The notes under the pieces were generated by a model. That model did no database searches and was not told the DNA's origin. It saw nothing but the letters and a program-made list of their open reading frames with translations. From contig NZ_JAVKGN010000001.1 in NCBI RefSeq assembly GCF_031432215.1, positions 1,355,421 to 1,419,420 on the forward strand: 64,000 nt of DNA, in the 5' to 3' direction. Below, one piece after another: positions 1 to 9,946 of this stretch; positions within the stretch are counted from its first letter, which is position 1; the number at the start of each line of letters is the position of its first letter. Source of the stretch: Halodesulfurarchaeum sp. HSR-GB. GTDB lineage: Archaea > Halobacteriota > Halobacteria > Halobacteriales > Halobacteriaceae. Position numbers and translations under genes: made by a program.

Positions 1-15
1 ACGGGGGTGGCCTGA

Positions 16-480
16 ATGGGACGTTTCGATACGCCATACTTCGGGCTCGTCGGCGTTGTACTCGTGGCCGCCGGGGCGGTCTCGGTCCTGCTGGGACTGA
101 CCGGCGGGAGCCTCGAATACTGGCCGCTCGCGATTGCGGGTCCCTTCTCCATCTGGCGAGGCGCCGTTGTTCTCGCCGCGGGGGCCTTCTACCTCACGGC
201 CGTCAACGGTCGGATTACGAATCGCGAGGACGAAGCCCTCGTCTTCATGGGAAGTCTGATGATCTGGATCGTGGGCGGCATGGAGGTGCTCTCGATCCTG
301 CTGGGCGCGATTCCCGGTGGCCCGGAGGTGTGGATCGCCGGCCCCACTGAGTTCTTGGCTGCAATCGCTCCACCCTACTCGCCATCGGTGCTTGCGATCC
401 CACTCTCGCTTCCGGCGTTTCGATACGCCGAGGAGGACGTTGTGACGGTACTCAAGCGACTCTTCTCCGGAGAAAATTGA
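16..480 (+). CDS. small multi-pass membrane protein, unknown
   Basis: I do not recognise this 154-residue protein. About four hydrophobic segments can be seen (near residues 8-28, 40-58, 73-98 and 120-135), followed by a short charged tail, so it should be an integral membrane protein. The ATG directly follows a TGA at bases 13-15 that probably ends an upstream gene cut off by the window edge, which suggests the last gene of an operon. Composition is typical of the GC-rich chromosome, unlike the AT-rich gene that follows. No catalytic motif is visible. Confidence 0.7.
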   Translation: MGRFDTPYFGLVGVVLVAAGAVSVLLGLTGGSLEYWPLAIAGPFSIWRGAVVLAAGAFYLTAVNGRITNREDEALVFMGSLMIWIVGGMEVLSILLGAIPGGPEVWIAGPTEFLAAIAPPYSPSVLAIPLSLPAFRYAEEDVVTVLKRLFSGEN

Positions 481-664
481 AGCCAGTTGTTTGATTCACG
501 CATTATTTTTTGTTGGATTTCTTTTTGGATTATTTTCTCAATGTCAAAATCCGCAGTCTCCTCGATAGATTGACATTTTCTTAAAACGATTTCACTCCGA
601 TCCGTGATGCCTCGAAATGGTGATCGAGCACTTCGGTGAGTATTAAGTACGCTCTCAATGATAT

Positions 665-1756
665 ATGGGTATGAAAGAAGGATCTGAGTTGGGCAAAAAC
701 TCGCGTATACAGCGACTCCGGACTGCCATGCGAGCAGCCAATATAGCGTGGTGGGAGATGGAGATGCCGGAGGGCACGACTAATTTTCATGATCGAAAAG
801 CAGAAGTCCTCGGATATGATCCCTCAAACTTCAATAATTATGAGGATTTTACCTCGCTCCTACATCCCGATGACTACGACCGGGCAATGACTGCGATGAA
901 ACGGCATCTAAATGGTGAAGCAGAGCGGTATGAGGTTGAATATCGGATTGAAGCAAACGACGGGTCCTATCATTGGTTCCACGATATTGGTTCTATAACT
1001 GATCGTTATGACGACGGAGCTCCAAAGCTAGTTTCGGGGTTAGTTATTGACATTTCAGCTCGGAAAGAGTACAAAGAGCAAATAGCCGAACAGCGCGATA
1101 ACCTTGAGGTACTCAATCAAGTACTAAGGCACGATATACGAAATGATTTACAACTTATATCGGCATACACTGATTTGCTTGCAGAAAACCCCGAAGAGAG
1201 CCAAGAGTATATTGACAAAATCCAGAAAAACGCAAGGCACGCAATCGACCTAACGACTACTGCCCGGGATATGGCAGAGGTGTGGGTGTCAGAAACGGAG
1301 AACTTAGTGGAGGTACCAATCAAGCCCGTCCTTGAAAGTGGGATCCAAAATGTCCAATCCACTGCTCGTGATCCTGGTGTGTCCACAAATGGCTCGATAC
1401 CAGACCGATCTGTTCGTGCTGATAATATGCTCAATTCAGTGTTCAATAATATACTGATGAATGCCGTACAGCACAACGACAAGAGTAGACCAAAAATTGA
1501 AGTGGAAGTTGAGGAATCAAACGAGTTTCTGCAGGTGCGAATAGCTGATAACGGCCCCGGAATATCAGACGACCAAAAGGAGGCCATCTTTGGGAAGGGC
1601 GAAAAAGGGCTTGATAGTACTGGGTCCGGTCTAGGCCTTCACCTGGTGAAATCGCTTGTAGAACGGTACCATGGTGACATTTACGTCGAAGACAACAACC
1701 CAGAAGGCGCAGTTTTCGTCGTCGAATTACCGAAATACACTCCTTCCTCAAGCTAA
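665..1756 (+). CDS. PAS-domain sensor histidine kinase
   Basis: Cytoplasmic two-component sensor kinase of 363 residues with no membrane segment. A PAS domain (about 20-135) is followed by the phosphoacceptor helix with the H-box LRHDIRND (His156), then a HATPase domain with an N-box (NILMNAVQHND), a G1 box DNGPGI and a G2 box GSGLGL. All elements needed for autophosphorylation are present. No response regulator lies beside it. The gene and its AT-rich upstream region (481-664) are much poorer in GC than their neighbours, suggesting recent acquisition. A TATA-like TATTAAGT lies about 25 bases before the ATG, consistent with a leaderless transcript; an in-frame ATG six bases downstream is an alternative start. 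Confidence 0.9.
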   Translation: MGMKEGSELGKNSRIQRLRTAMRAANIAWWEMEMPEGTTNFHDRKAEVLGYDPSNFNNYEDFTSLLHPDDYDRAMTAMKRHLNGEAERYEVEYRIEANDGSYHWFHDIGSITDRYDDGAPKLVSGLVIDISARKEYKEQIAEQRDNLEVLNQVLRHDIRNDLQLISAYTDLLAENPEESQEYIDKIQKNARHAIDLTTTARDMAEVWVSETENLVEVPIKPVLESGIQNVQSTARDPGVSTNGSIPDRSVRADNMLNSVFNNILMNAVQHNDKSRPKIEVEVEESNEFLQVRIADNGPGISDDQKEAIFGKGEKGLDSTGSGLGLHLVKSLVERYHGDIYVEDNNPEGAVFVVELPKYTPSSS

Positions 1757-1835
1757 TGCCCGAGGTTTTCGGACTGTCACCCAAATTCTAAAGTCAAAAA
1801 TCCCAGTTAAGTGAACCGACGAAACGATTCTGACG

Positions 1836-2084
1836 TTAGTTCTTCTGGATGTAGTAGATGACTGCCACCAGTCCGACCGGAACTAGCAGCTGTAGGAAGG
1901 AGACTCACAGTGGACCCCGGTCCGCGGTCGACGGGTCTTCCAGTGTGATAGTAGTGGTTGTCGAGGACCCGGTCGTTCCATCCGTTTGTGCCACCGTGAC
2001 ATCCCTGCTCGCGCCATCCGTCCGTCCAGCGTCGTTCGCGACGGCTACTTGAACAGTGTGCTCACCCATTCCAACAGATTCTCG
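1836..2084 (-). pseudogene. C-terminal remnant of a CARDB/PKD-like exported protein
   Basis: The minus strand encodes GEHTVQVAVANDAGRTDGAS, which resembles the end of a CARDB-type beta-sandwich, then a Thr/Ser-rich linker, an in-frame TGA (1905-1907), and a hydrophobic anchor (FLQLLVPVGLVAVIYYIQKN) ending at TAA. The open frame has no start codon in a sensible place and follows the ATPase fragment below after a stop. This looks like the tail of a membrane-anchored extracellular protein of an ABC export locus, now broken. The assignment rests on pattern recognition of a short stretch. Confidence 0.5.
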
Positions 2085-2087
2085 TCA

Positions 2088-2387
2088 CAGTTTCGCTCGT
2101 TTTTGCCAAGTTCGGCGTATTTCCGCCGACGATTTGGCCTTTCCTCTTGGTGAAACGTCCAACCTGGCGAGTAAGTGTAGTGCGGTGGATTTGCCACTAT
2201 CACTTGTCCCTTCAAGGCCGACGATCTCCTCCGGAGCGACCGACAGCGAAACTGAATCTATGGCAACAACTGTCTGTCCGATTCGGCTCCGACTGAATAA
2301 CCCGCAAGTAGATCCACCGCGGGTATACTCTTTAGTGACGTTTTGCCAGGCGACAAGTAACGACGATGGCGATTCGCCATTTAACTC
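2088..2387 (-). pseudogene. N-terminal fragment of an ABC transporter ATPase
   Basis: The minus strand reads through a LolD/MacB-type ATPase amino terminus: VTKEY, then VVAIDSVSLSVAPEEIVGLE, then a decayed Walker A GTSDSGKST (normally GxSGSGKST) and HLLARLDVSPRG. The Q-loop, signature motif and Walker B are missing; the frame runs into a stop and then the CARDB-like fragment. An internal deletion that fused the start of an ATPase gene to the end of a neighbouring exported-protein gene would explain the arrangement. A plus-strand ORF over the same bases is only a shadow. Confidence 0.6.
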
Positions 2388-2390
2388 TTA

Positions 2391-2450
2391 CAGGCTAAGT
2401 CCCCGTCCTCAAGGAGCGAACCGCGCAAGCGGTGAGCGAGTAGGGTGGGG
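2391..2450. repeat. IS200/IS605-like terminal hairpin remnant
   Basis: A long imperfect stem is bounded by CCCC (2401-2404) and GGGG (2447-2450), with an inner hairpin ACCGC-GCAA-GCGGT. It is preceded by AGGCTAAGT. It resembles the structured right end that follows tnpB in haloarchaeal IS1341-type elements, but no transposase gene is attached. It sits next to the broken ABC locus and may mark the element that damaged it. Confidence 0.45.
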
Positions 2451-2625
2451 TATTTCACTGTATTGCGTGAGCCCTGGCCGAATTCTATTATCAATTGTCT
2501 ACCCTGGAGTAATCAAAGTGATGCGCTGGCCGCTGAAAGACCCAACTCCGAAACCGGTTGGCGCAATTATTATAAATTTCAATCCTGGGCAAACATTTAT
2601 GCTGGATACCGATAGTAGATACAAT

Positions 2626-3000
2626 ATGGTCTCGGTCGGCGACATGCAGATGGTCGATCCGGATGGCCCATACGCGGAGTTGATGCAGCGACTGCTGGAG
2701 GCCACCGAAGACGAGTTGCGGCTCGTCTTTCAGTACGACTCCGAATCGGTCGATATCGCCTTTCTTCGGGAGGACTTTTTGAGCGAGGACATGGTCCCGC
2801 GGGTCGACGAGCTACACAGCCGAGCCAAGATCATCGAGACAATGCCGACCGAGGATACACAGGCAGCCTACGGTGACCTGGAAGCCAACGTCACCGTCCA
2901 CGAGGACGTTTTCGTGCTGCACTTCTTTGGGACGGAGGGGGACGGGCTCGTCGCCGTCGTCGACAGGGGAAATGGCTCGGTTATTCGATCTATCTTCTAG
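2626..3000 (+). CDS. DUF7522-like haloarchaeal protein
   Basis: Small acidic cytoplasmic protein of about 124 residues resembling the haloarchaeal DUF7522 family, whose role is unknown. The recognisable part begins near MQMVDPDGPYAELMQ and carries an FLREDF-like segment in the middle. The open frame extends far upstream through the pseudogene region, but that part has no coding character. TATA-like TTATAAA near 2570 would suit a leaderless ATG at 2599; a second AT-rich patch near 2594 suits 2626, which fits the family length better. Start is therefore uncertain by nine codons. Confidence 0.65.
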   Translation: MVSVGDMQMVDPDGPYAELMQRLLEATEDELRLVFQYDSESVDIAFLREDFLSEDMVPRVDELHSRAKIIETMPTEDTQAAYGDLEANVTVHEDVFVLHFFGTEGDGLVAVVDRGNGSVIRSIF

Positions 3001-3061
3001 AACTGATTTTGGATTTGTTGGGAGGGGATCCTTCTAGTGGCCTGGTGTCGTAGGGGTCCCT

Positions 3062-4000
3062 ATGAGCGCCAACGGCTGGACTGACGCCGACCTCCCGGAC
3101 CTCTCAGGTCGAACGGCGATCGTGACGGGGGCCAACAGCGGAATCGGCTACGAGTTGACCCGGATGCTTGCCGAGGCGGGCGCACACGTTGTCATGGCCA
3201 CGAGGAGTGTCAAACGCGGCCAGGCGGCCGCAAGGGACCTTCGGGGTGAGCTGGACGGTGAACTTTCCGTTCGGCGGTGTGACCTGGCGGACCTCGATTC
3301 GGTTCGTGCGTTCACGTCCGATTTCATCCGGGACTTCGAGCGCCTCGACTTGTTGTTCAACAACGCCGGCGTGATGGCGATCCCCCGCAGCGAGACCGCA
3401 GACGGCTTCGAGACACAGTTCGGCGTCAATCACCTGGGGCACTTCGCGCTGACTGGCCTGCTCTTCGAGATGCTACGTGAGACCCCCGGTGAGAGTCGCG
3501 TGCTGACCCAGTCGAGTGGGTTCCACCAGCGCGGGCAAATTGACTTCGAGGATCTCCAGAGCGAAGCGTCCTACGACAAGTGGGACGCCTACGCCCAGAG
3601 CAAGCTGGCGAACGTGCTCTTTGCCTACGAACTCGACCGACGGATCGACCGAGCCGGAATCGAGGGGATCACGAGTGTCGCCACCCACCCCGGCTACGCG
3701 GACACGAACCTCCAGCGCCGCGGCCCCGAGCAGGCCGGTTCGCAATTCCGGCTCTGGCTTATGAAAGCCGCCAACGCCCTCTTCGCCCAGTCACCTCGAA
3801 AGGGTGCCTGGCCGATGCTGTACGCCGCAACGGCCGAGGAACTCACTGGTGGGGAGTACGTGGGACCGACCGGACTGTTCAACATGCGTGGCCCACCGGG
3901 GACCCAGTCCTCCAGTGACCGCTCCTACGAACCCGAGACCGCAGAACGGCTCTGGGACGTTTCGAAGGGACTGACGGGGATCGACTTCGAAATCGAGTGA
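3062..4000 (+). CDS. short-chain dehydrogenase/reductase
   Basis: NAD(P)-dependent oxidoreductase of 312 residues, retinol-dehydrogenase-like branch of the SDR superfamily. Seen directly: the Rossmann motif TGANSGIG (22-29), NNAG (100-103), the catalytic Ser near 151-152 and YAQSK with Tyr177 and Lys181. The long C-terminal substrate loop matches the WWOX/retinol dehydrogenase-like group. The substrate cannot be read from the sequence. Its stop codon abuts the stop of the convergent SOUL gene with no gap. Confidence 0.85.
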   Translation: MSANGWTDADLPDLSGRTAIVTGANSGIGYELTRMLAEAGAHVVMATRSVKRGQAAARDLRGELDGELSVRRCDLADLDSVRAFTSDFIRDFERLDLLFNNAGVMAIPRSETADGFETQFGVNHLGHFALTGLLFEMLRETPGESRVLTQSSGFHQRGQIDFEDLQSEASYDKWDAYAQSKLANVLFAYELDRRIDRAGIEGITSVATHPGYADTNLQRRGPEQAGSQFRLWLMKAANALFAQSPRKGAWPMLYAATAEELTGGEYVGPTGLFNMRGPPGTQSSSDRSYEPETAERLWDVSKGLTGIDFEIE

Positions 4001-4633
4001 CTACGCCTCCGGCGGTTCGACTTCGATGCCGACCTCGTTCCGACGCATGAAGGGCGGCGTCCCGGGGTCGTCGTATCGCAGCAGGAACGGCTCCCCGACC
4101 ATTTCGATCCCGGCGGATTTGAGCACGGATCGCAGGCGATCGCGATAGGCCCGTACCCGCCAGTCCGGCGCGTACCACGAGAACTCGATGACGGCCAGCG
4201 TCCGGGCTGGCTCCTCGCGGAGCTCTACATCCGCGTCAGTTGGCTCGGGAGCGGACTCGAGGTCGTACTCCGCCGGGAGGTAGAAGGCCATCCGGGTCAG
4301 TTCGCCCTCGCCAGCCGATTCGGAGCGAACGGGGGCGGTCATCGAGATGGACTGCCCGGCTGCGGTCTTGACTGGCGCGGTCATCGAGACCGATTCGCGG
4401 GCCTCGTTCGAGCCCGTGATGTAATCGAAGAGTCGCCGGAAGGCGGTCATCTCGTTTCGAGCGGTCGTTTCGGCGACGACGGTTGGGGGATACTGGCGAA
4501 TCTCAACGTCCTCGTAGGTGTCCCGTACTTCGTAGGGAACGGTCTCGGCCGACCGGCCGGCGTACAGGCCCCACGCGACCCAGCCTGCGAGGAGCCCGCC
4601 ACCGATTGCAACGGCTTTCGTAAGTGTTCGCAT
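4001..4633 (-). CDS. SOUL family heme-binding protein
   Basis: SOUL/HBP family proteins bind heme or related tetrapyrroles in a beta-barrel fold. The 210-residue protein has one N-terminal hydrophobic segment (about 5-22), so it is probably membrane-anchored or exported. The family part contains YEVRDTYEDVEIRQYPP, two SMTAPV repeats and a C-terminal PPFMRRNEVGIEV. The ATG at 4633 is chosen over a longer upstream frame because the hydrophobic leader follows at once and the longer frame would cross the promoter of divergent proS. Confidence 0.85.
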   Translation of the reverse strand: MRTLTKAVAIGGGLLAGWVAWGLYAGRSAETVPYEVRDTYEDVEIRQYPPTVVAETTARNEMTAFRRLFDYITGSNEARESVSMTAPVKTAAGQSISMTAPVRSESAGEGELTRMAFYLPAEYDLESAPEPTDADVELREEPARTLAVIEFSWYAPDWRVRAYRDRLRSVLKSAGIEMVGEPFLLRYDDPGTPPFMRRNEVGIEVEPPEA

Positions 4634-4761
4634 ACGTAGACCTTCGAATCCCCAACACATTAAGCTCCCGTCAATTTCCAGCACTGCCAGCCGTCGGCGC
4701 CAGGGACGGTTGCACGCAGGCTTTGGCAAGCCCTAAGAGACTGCACAAATTCATCGGGGAT

Positions 4762-5975
4762 ATGCGACGAACAGATCTCTTCGTTCCAACCTCGAAGGAG
4801 GCCGAATCGAGCGCCCAGGTCCGGAGCGCCGAACTCGCGCTCCGGAGTGGCCTCGTCGATCACCCCGGTGCGGGCATCTTCAGTTACTCCCCGACCGGCG
4901 AGCGTGTGCGCAAGAACATCTCCGATATCATCCGGGAGAAAATGAACGAGATCGGGGCTCAGGAGGTCTCCCTCCCCGGGCTCCAGTACGCCGATATCTG
5001 GCGGAAGAGCGGCCGGTGGGAGGAATTCGAGGGCGAGATGTTCACCTTCCAGAATCGGGAGGGCAAGGACATGTGCCTGGCGACCACCCACGAGGAACCC
5101 ATGGCCGGTCTCGTCCGCGAACGGGTCCGATCCCCGAAGAACATGCCGCTGGTCCTCTACCAGATCGGCGAGAAGTACCGGGACGACCACCCGCGAAACG
5201 GGCTGCTTCGGGCCAAGCAGTTCACTATGAAAGACGCCTACTCCTTCACCACGGACGAGGCGGCCCTGGACGAGATCTATCAGGAGATGCGGGCGGCCTA
5301 CATCGAGATCTTCGACGAACTGGGTGTGGAGTACGCCATCGTGGACGCCGACCCGAGTTCGATGGGCGGCACCGCCTCCGAGGAGTTCCAGGCCCCCGCC
5401 GAAGTCGGCTCCGACGAGATGGCCTACTGCCCGGCCCCGGACTGTCACTTCGGGACGCTGGATTTCGATGTCGATGCGTGCCCCGAGTGTGGAACCGACC
5501 TCGTCGAGACCAACTCGATCGAACTGGGCCACATCTTCAAGCTCGGGACCCGGTACAGCGACCCGATGGACCTGACCTACGACACCGAGTCCGGCCAGGA
5601 AGAGGTCATCATGGGCTCCTACGGGATCGGGGTCAGCCGGCTGATTCCCGCCCTCATCGAACAGCGAAACGACGAGAACGGCATCATCTGGCCTGAATCG
5701 GTCGCGCCGTTCTCCCTGAGTGTGGTTCCGCTCAACGAGGATCCCGAAATCATCGAGATGGCCGAGGAGATCCACGACCGTGTGGGCTCCGAGGAGGTCC
5801 TGCTCTTCGATGGCGACACCGCGATCGGCGAGAAGTTCGCCGAATCAGATTTGATCGGGGTCCCCGCGAAGGTGATCCTGGGGAACACCTTCCTCGAAGA
5901 CGGCGAACTCGAAGTCGAGTTCCGTGACGGCGGCCGCGAGTACTACGAACCGGCGGACTTCTTCGAAACCTACGC

Positions 5976-5979
<4 letters not shown>
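4762..5979 (+). CDS. proS: prolyl-tRNA synthetase, bacterial type, no editing insert
   Basis: Charges tRNA-Pro with proline. The 405-residue sequence follows bacterial-type ProRS: N-terminal MRRTDLFVPTSKEAES, class II motif 2 (RDDHPRNGLLRAKQFTMKDA) and motif 3 (MGSYGIGVSRLIPALIEQ). The roughly 180-residue INS editing domain of typical bacterial enzymes is absent; in its place is a short four-cysteine stretch (CPAPDC, then CPEC) that could bind zinc. Most haloarchaea use the archaeal/eukaryal type, so this looks acquired. The ATG at 4762 matches the family start. The TGA stop is made by the right end of the IS inserted at 5976; without it the ending would be GCG TAA, coding for the same last residue. 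Confidence 0.9.
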
Positions 5980-7503
<1,524 letters not shown>

Positions 7504-7540
7504 GTAATCCGAGGACTCGCTTTCTTCGAAAGGACCCGAC

Positions 7541-7819
7541 TCAGTCACTCGCGCTCTGTCCCGCTTGCAGGTAGGCCGTTCCCTGTTCGGTGACCATGTA
7601 ACTGGTCGGTCCCTGGATATCGCCCATCGGGCAGGAAGCGGACATCGGACACACGTCACAGGAGTCATCGACACAGCCGAGTTCCCGGAGATGCCCCTCT
7701 CGAAGCATCGACTCGACCATTCCACGGAGCGCGTCGGGACGAACGTCGAGGTCGGAACTCACTGTTTCCAGTGAGTGGCCACGGTGTATCCGTTCGAGGA
7801 CGGTGCGATACGTGTTCAT
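7541..7819 (-). CDS. FeoC-like winged-helix protein with cysteine cluster
   Basis: Ninety-two residues. An N-terminal winged-helix part (about 1-48) is followed by four cysteines (49, 54, 57, 63; CVDDSCDVCPMSASCP) that could hold an Fe-S cluster, as in FeoC-like regulators of ferrous iron uptake. It lies 15 bases downstream of feoA on the same strand, so the two are co-transcribed. No feoB lies beyond it: the next native gene is convergent proS. It may act on a FeoB encoded elsewhere. Confidence 0.7.
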   Translation of the reverse strand: MNTYRTVLERIHRGHSLETVSSDLDVRPDALRGMVESMLREGHLRELGCVDDSCDVCPMSASCPMGDIQGPTSYMVTEQGTAYLQAGQSASD

Positions 7820-7834
7820 GTCAAAAACCGGGCG

Positions 7835-8125
7835 CTACTCGAGCGAAACGATAATCTGGCGGGCGTATTCGCGACTGAGAGAGGTCATGGAGTGACCGAC
7901 CGAGACGACGACAGGTCCGTTGAAGGGCTGTTTCGTGTGAAATTCGAGTTCCTGTCCCGGGCGGACGCCCATGGAGGTTACCTGCTTTCGGATCTCGGCA
8001 CCGACCCGTTCGATCCGGCCGGTCTGACCGGCCTCCATCTCCGCGACGACCGTCCCAGATTCCTCGGAACTGTTCATATCGGAACCCTGCGACCCTGTCA
8101 GACTTGGTTTAGAGGTGACACCCAT
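7835..8125 (-). CDS. feoA: FeoA-domain protein
   Basis: FeoA is a small SH3-like partner of the ferrous iron permease FeoB. Of 96 residues, the domain occupies about 24-96 with the recognisable run SMGVRPGQELEFHTKQPFNG. The first 17 residues are polar and poorly conserved, so the ATG at 8077 (MNSSEES) is a possible alternative start. The 8125 start is supported by a palindrome just upstream that looks like a metal-regulator operator over the promoter. First gene of a two-gene unit with the FeoC-like gene. Confidence 0.8.
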   Translation of the reverse strand: MGVTSKPSLTGSQGSDMNSSEESGTVVAEMEAGQTGRIERVGAEIRKQVTSMGVRPGQELEFHTKQPFNGPVVVSVGHSMTSLSREYARQIIVSLE

Positions 8126-8135
8126 GATTTGGCCC

Positions 8136-8148
8136 GCCTAATTTAGGC
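8136..8148 (-). promoter_or_regulatory. putative DtxR-family operator before feoA
   Basis: GCCTAATTTAGGC is a perfect 6+1+6 inverted repeat lying 10 bases upstream of the feoA ATG, where the promoter or start of a leaderless transcript would be. TTAGGC half-sites of this kind are typical of iron-responsive DtxR/IdeR-type repressors. A DtxR-family gene is at 12124-12819. Binding is inferred. Confidence 0.55.
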
Positions 8149-8276
8149 ATTACTAACTGAGAACTCGGGGGCCATAAACCTAGCGAAGGTTCGCCGAACG
8201 CTGGAACGGGTCCCTGGTCGATTGACCGTTCGTTCAAAAGGTACTTGCCCCTGCTCCTGTTGGGGCCAGTGAAGTA

Positions 8277-8298
8277 CCCCGCGCACGGTGGCGCGGGG
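8277..8298. repeat. GC-rich hairpin, possible old IS end
   Basis: CCCCGCGC-ACGGTG-GCGCGGGG forms an 8-bp perfect stem preceded by GAAGTA. It sits ten bases before the TTAC target of element 2. It could be a terminator-like hairpin or the surviving end of another IS200/IS605 relative. The rest of 8149-8311 shows no gene. Confidence 0.4.
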
Positions 8299-8407
8299 CG
8301 TCCGTGTTTACGGAAAATCTAGGAGAAAGCCCCGTGCTTTAGCACGGGGATGAATCCGACGAGACATTTAACAAACCACCGGACGTAGCTCACTTGTAAT
8401 CCATACG

Positions 8408-8417
8408 TTTATATTAA
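8408..8417 (+). promoter_or_regulatory. TATA box of tnpB (element 2)
   Basis: TTTATATTAA begins 30 bases upstream of the GTG start at 8438. Element 3 has the same box at exactly the same distance from its GTG. This spacing predicts a leaderless transcript. Confidence 0.65.
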
Positions 8418-8437
8418 TAGACATATTATCTTGACGT

Positions 8438-9838
8438 GTGAGCAACCGGCCACAACGAACGAACACGTACACTGCCGAGCCGGTAAGTGACCGGTATCGG
8501 GAGTGCCTGTTCGACTGGCTGGCCGCACACGCTCCGCTCTGGAACCAGATCAACTACCGCCGCCGTCAACAGTACTTCGACGAAGATGGCGACGTATGGG
8601 ACGCCGAATACACTGATCTCTACGACGACTACGCACCCATCCTCGGCAAAGCAACGTGCCAGCAACTCGCCCGGAAAAACAGTGAGGCCTGGCGCAGCCA
8701 CTTCAAATTGCTCTCACTATATCGTGATGAATCTGAGCAGACGGTGACGGAGAAACCGTCACCGCCCGGCTATTGGGGGAACCGTGATGAGGGCTACGAG
8801 TTGCACGGCGTCGTTCGAAATGACTTGTACGACTTCGACTGGAACGAACAACGCAGTACACTCGAATTCGGCGTCGGTGACGTGCTTGAAGACCGCTACG
8901 ACTTCGATCATAATGAGCGCGTGACACTCAAAGTGCGTGGTAATCCGCACTGGCGTGGCGATGACAGTCGATTGGAACTCATCTACGAGGAACACGCTGA
9001 CCAGCTTCGTGTCCAGCACCCTGTCCGCATTCAGTCAGATAAACTACAATCACAGCGGCAGGCTGCCTTCACTCACACACTCGAAACCGAGAACACGACC
9101 CACTCAGCAGCGATCGACGTCGGGGCAAACAACACACTCGCGATCGTCACCGAAGGCGGGGACACCGCCGTCTACCACGCTCGCCCAGAATTTGAACGGT
9201 TCCAGCAGCAGTCGGAACGAATCGCAACACTTCAATCGGAACTCCCGGACGGCCAGTACACTAGCACACAGATCCAACGCCTGTACGACGAGCGGACACG
9301 GCAGCGTGATCATGGCCGTGATGCCGCGGTGAAACACGCCGCCGAGTGGCTCCTCGAACGCAATGTCGAGACGGTGTACGTCGGTGACTTAACGGATGTA
9401 CTGGAGACACACTGGTCGGCTGACGTGAACGAGAAGACACACGAGTTCTGGTCACATCGCCAACTCGTTGACCGAATCACACTCACGCTTGGCGATGTTG
9501 GGATCAGTGTACGGGAGACTGGTGAGTATAATTCGAGTAGTGAGTGCCCGAAGTGTGGGAGTACTTCTGTCATTCGGAGTGGTGATTCGTTCCGGTGTGA
9601 CGCGTGCGAACTAGAGGCGCACGCGGATGTCGCTGGGGCGTGGAATATCTTGCAATCGGAAGTTGGGCCGATGGCTCGGCCTGCTGCCCTGTCTGCTGAA
9701 CGCGGCAGGGACGCACCCTATGAGGGGGCGTACTGGCAGTGGAACGACCACGACTGGACACCCGCCAGTTTTGGGGAACAGTTATGGTCGCCTGACCAAC
9801 CCAGCCTCAGCGAACCCGCAAGTTCACAGCCGGGGTAA
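8438..9838 (+). CDS. tnpB: TnpB-like RNA-guided nuclease, variant RuvC-II
   Basis: IS1341-type TnpB of 466 residues starting at GTG. Visible: RuvC-I AIDVGANN, RuvC-II YVGDLTD (no glutamate at the usual VED position), conserved VNEKTHEFW just after it, zinc ribbon CPKC/CDAC and RuvC-III HADVAGAWN. The tail after VGPMARP (about 60 residues) matches elements 1 and 3 and runs into the structured right end. Very similar to the interrupted copy at 27557-30310. The reading frame is intact. Confidence 0.88.
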   Translation: MSNRPQRTNTYTAEPVSDRYRECLFDWLAAHAPLWNQINYRRRQQYFDEDGDVWDAEYTDLYDDYAPILGKATCQQLARKNSEAWRSHFKLLSLYRDESEQTVTEKPSPPGYWGNRDEGYELHGVVRNDLYDFDWNEQRSTLEFGVGDVLEDRYDFDHNERVTLKVRGNPHWRGDDSRLELIYEEHADQLRVQHPVRIQSDKLQSQRQAAFTHTLETENTTHSAAIDVGANNTLAIVTEGGDTAVYHARPEFERFQQQSERIATLQSELPDGQYTSTQIQRLYDERTRQRDHGRDAAVKHAAEWLLERNVETVYVGDLTDVLETHWSADVNEKTHEFWSHRQLVDRITLTLGDVGISVRETGEYNSSSECPKCGSTSVIRSGDSFRCDACELEAHADVAGAWNILQSEVGPMARPAALSAERGRDAPYEGAYWQWNDHDWTPASFGEQLWSPDQPSLSEPASSQPG

Positions 9839-9946
9839 TCGACTGACTGGATTACCCACGGAGGAATCCCCGCCGTTCACGGCGGGGAGGAAGTCAATTG
9901 CGCGTGGTATCAGCGGGGGACCTGGCGGGAGAAGCGACTGGCCTGA

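Larger units (their letters stand above)
8312..9898 (+). mobile_element. IS200/IS605-type (IS608-like ends) tnpB-only element 2
   Basis: Left flank TTAC at 8308-8311; left guide AAAG (8326-8329); left hairpin CCCCGTGCTTTAGCACGGGG (8330-8349); right guide GAAT (9865-9868); right hairpin with TTCA loop (9869-9888); right end TCAA (9895-9898). It carries only tnpB. The left and right stems differ in sequence here, whereas in elements 1 and 3 the two stems match. The reconstructed empty site lies in intergenic DNA between feoA and the pilin-like gene, not at a stop codon. Confidence 0.85.

Noticed and set aside
2056-2598. N-terminal extension of the DUF7522-like frame
   Set aside because: It crosses pseudogene remnants read on the other strand and the IS-like hairpin; composition is not that of a haloarchaeal protein.
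8300-9910. Element 2 as another stop-codon insertion
   Set aside because: The reconstructed empty site GTAA lies in intergenic DNA beyond the pilin-like gene's own TGA at 9947, so no stop is rebuilt there.
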